DNA of 5,830 bases from NCBI GenBank assembly GCA_005880165.1, contig VBJP01000193.1, positions 1-5,830 on the forward strand, given 5' to 3'. The notes under the pieces were generated by a model. That model saw only the letters and a list, made by a program, of their open reading frames with translations, was not told the DNA's origin and made no database searches. Source of the stretch: Chloroflexota bacterium. Its GTDB lineage: Bacteria > Chloroflexota > Limnocylindria > QHBO01. This document shows, in pieces, positions 5,812 through 5,830 of this stretch. A program made the translations under genes and the position numbers. Within the stretch, counting starts at the first letter, position 1, and every line of letters starts with the position of its first letter.

Positions 5812-5830
5812 CCCTGACCGGGCAGGTACC

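Overview
This window is GC-rich bacterial DNA in which every supportable gene lies on the minus strand, so the biology reads from right to left. No gene is diagnostic of a taxon. The GC-rich, Arg/Ala-rich coding, the GTG start and the gene content would suit an uncultured high-GC phylum (Chloroflexota- or Actinomycetota-like), but that is only a guess.

Layout, 5' to 3' on the minus strand. (1) A short upstream region (5757-5830) carries a possible sigma70-type promoter, a small palindrome and a strong ribosome binding site. (2) A 74-residue secreted protein (5532-5756) has a signal peptide and a mature part built around a Cys-His / AHLAHGD / Cys motif. (3) A 97-base gap holds a two-part GC-rich hairpin, probably a terminator, only about 15 bases before the next start codon. 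(4) Four genes follow with no gaps: a membrane-anchored family 2 glycosyltransferase (4232-5434), a soluble GT4-type glycosyltransferase (3003-4235), a polytopic membrane protein resembling GT-C glycosyltransferases with a large C-terminal domain (822-3006, broken by a +1 frameshift near 1630-1640), and a polysaccharide pyruvyl transferase of the CsaB/WcaK type (825 down to base 1, cut by the window edge).

All three junctions in this cluster are 4-base NTGA overlaps (GTGA, ATGA, ATGA), and the three downstream starts lack a convincing Shine-Dalgarno sequence. The genes therefore look like one translationally coupled operon. Together they suggest assembly of a cell-surface polysaccharide or glycolipid. 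The GT2 would make or use a polyprenyl-phosphate sugar, the GT4 would add a sugar from an activated donor in the cytoplasm, the membrane protein would act on the lipid-linked glycan in the membrane, and the pyruvyl transferase would place an acidic pyruvate ketal on a sugar. The exact glycan cannot be read from the sequence.

The points most worth a second look are the frameshift in the membrane protein, the stand-alone AHLAHGD-motif secreted protein, and the hairpin between that gene and the glycan operon. I see no RNA gene, CRISPR array, insertion sequence or other mobile element.
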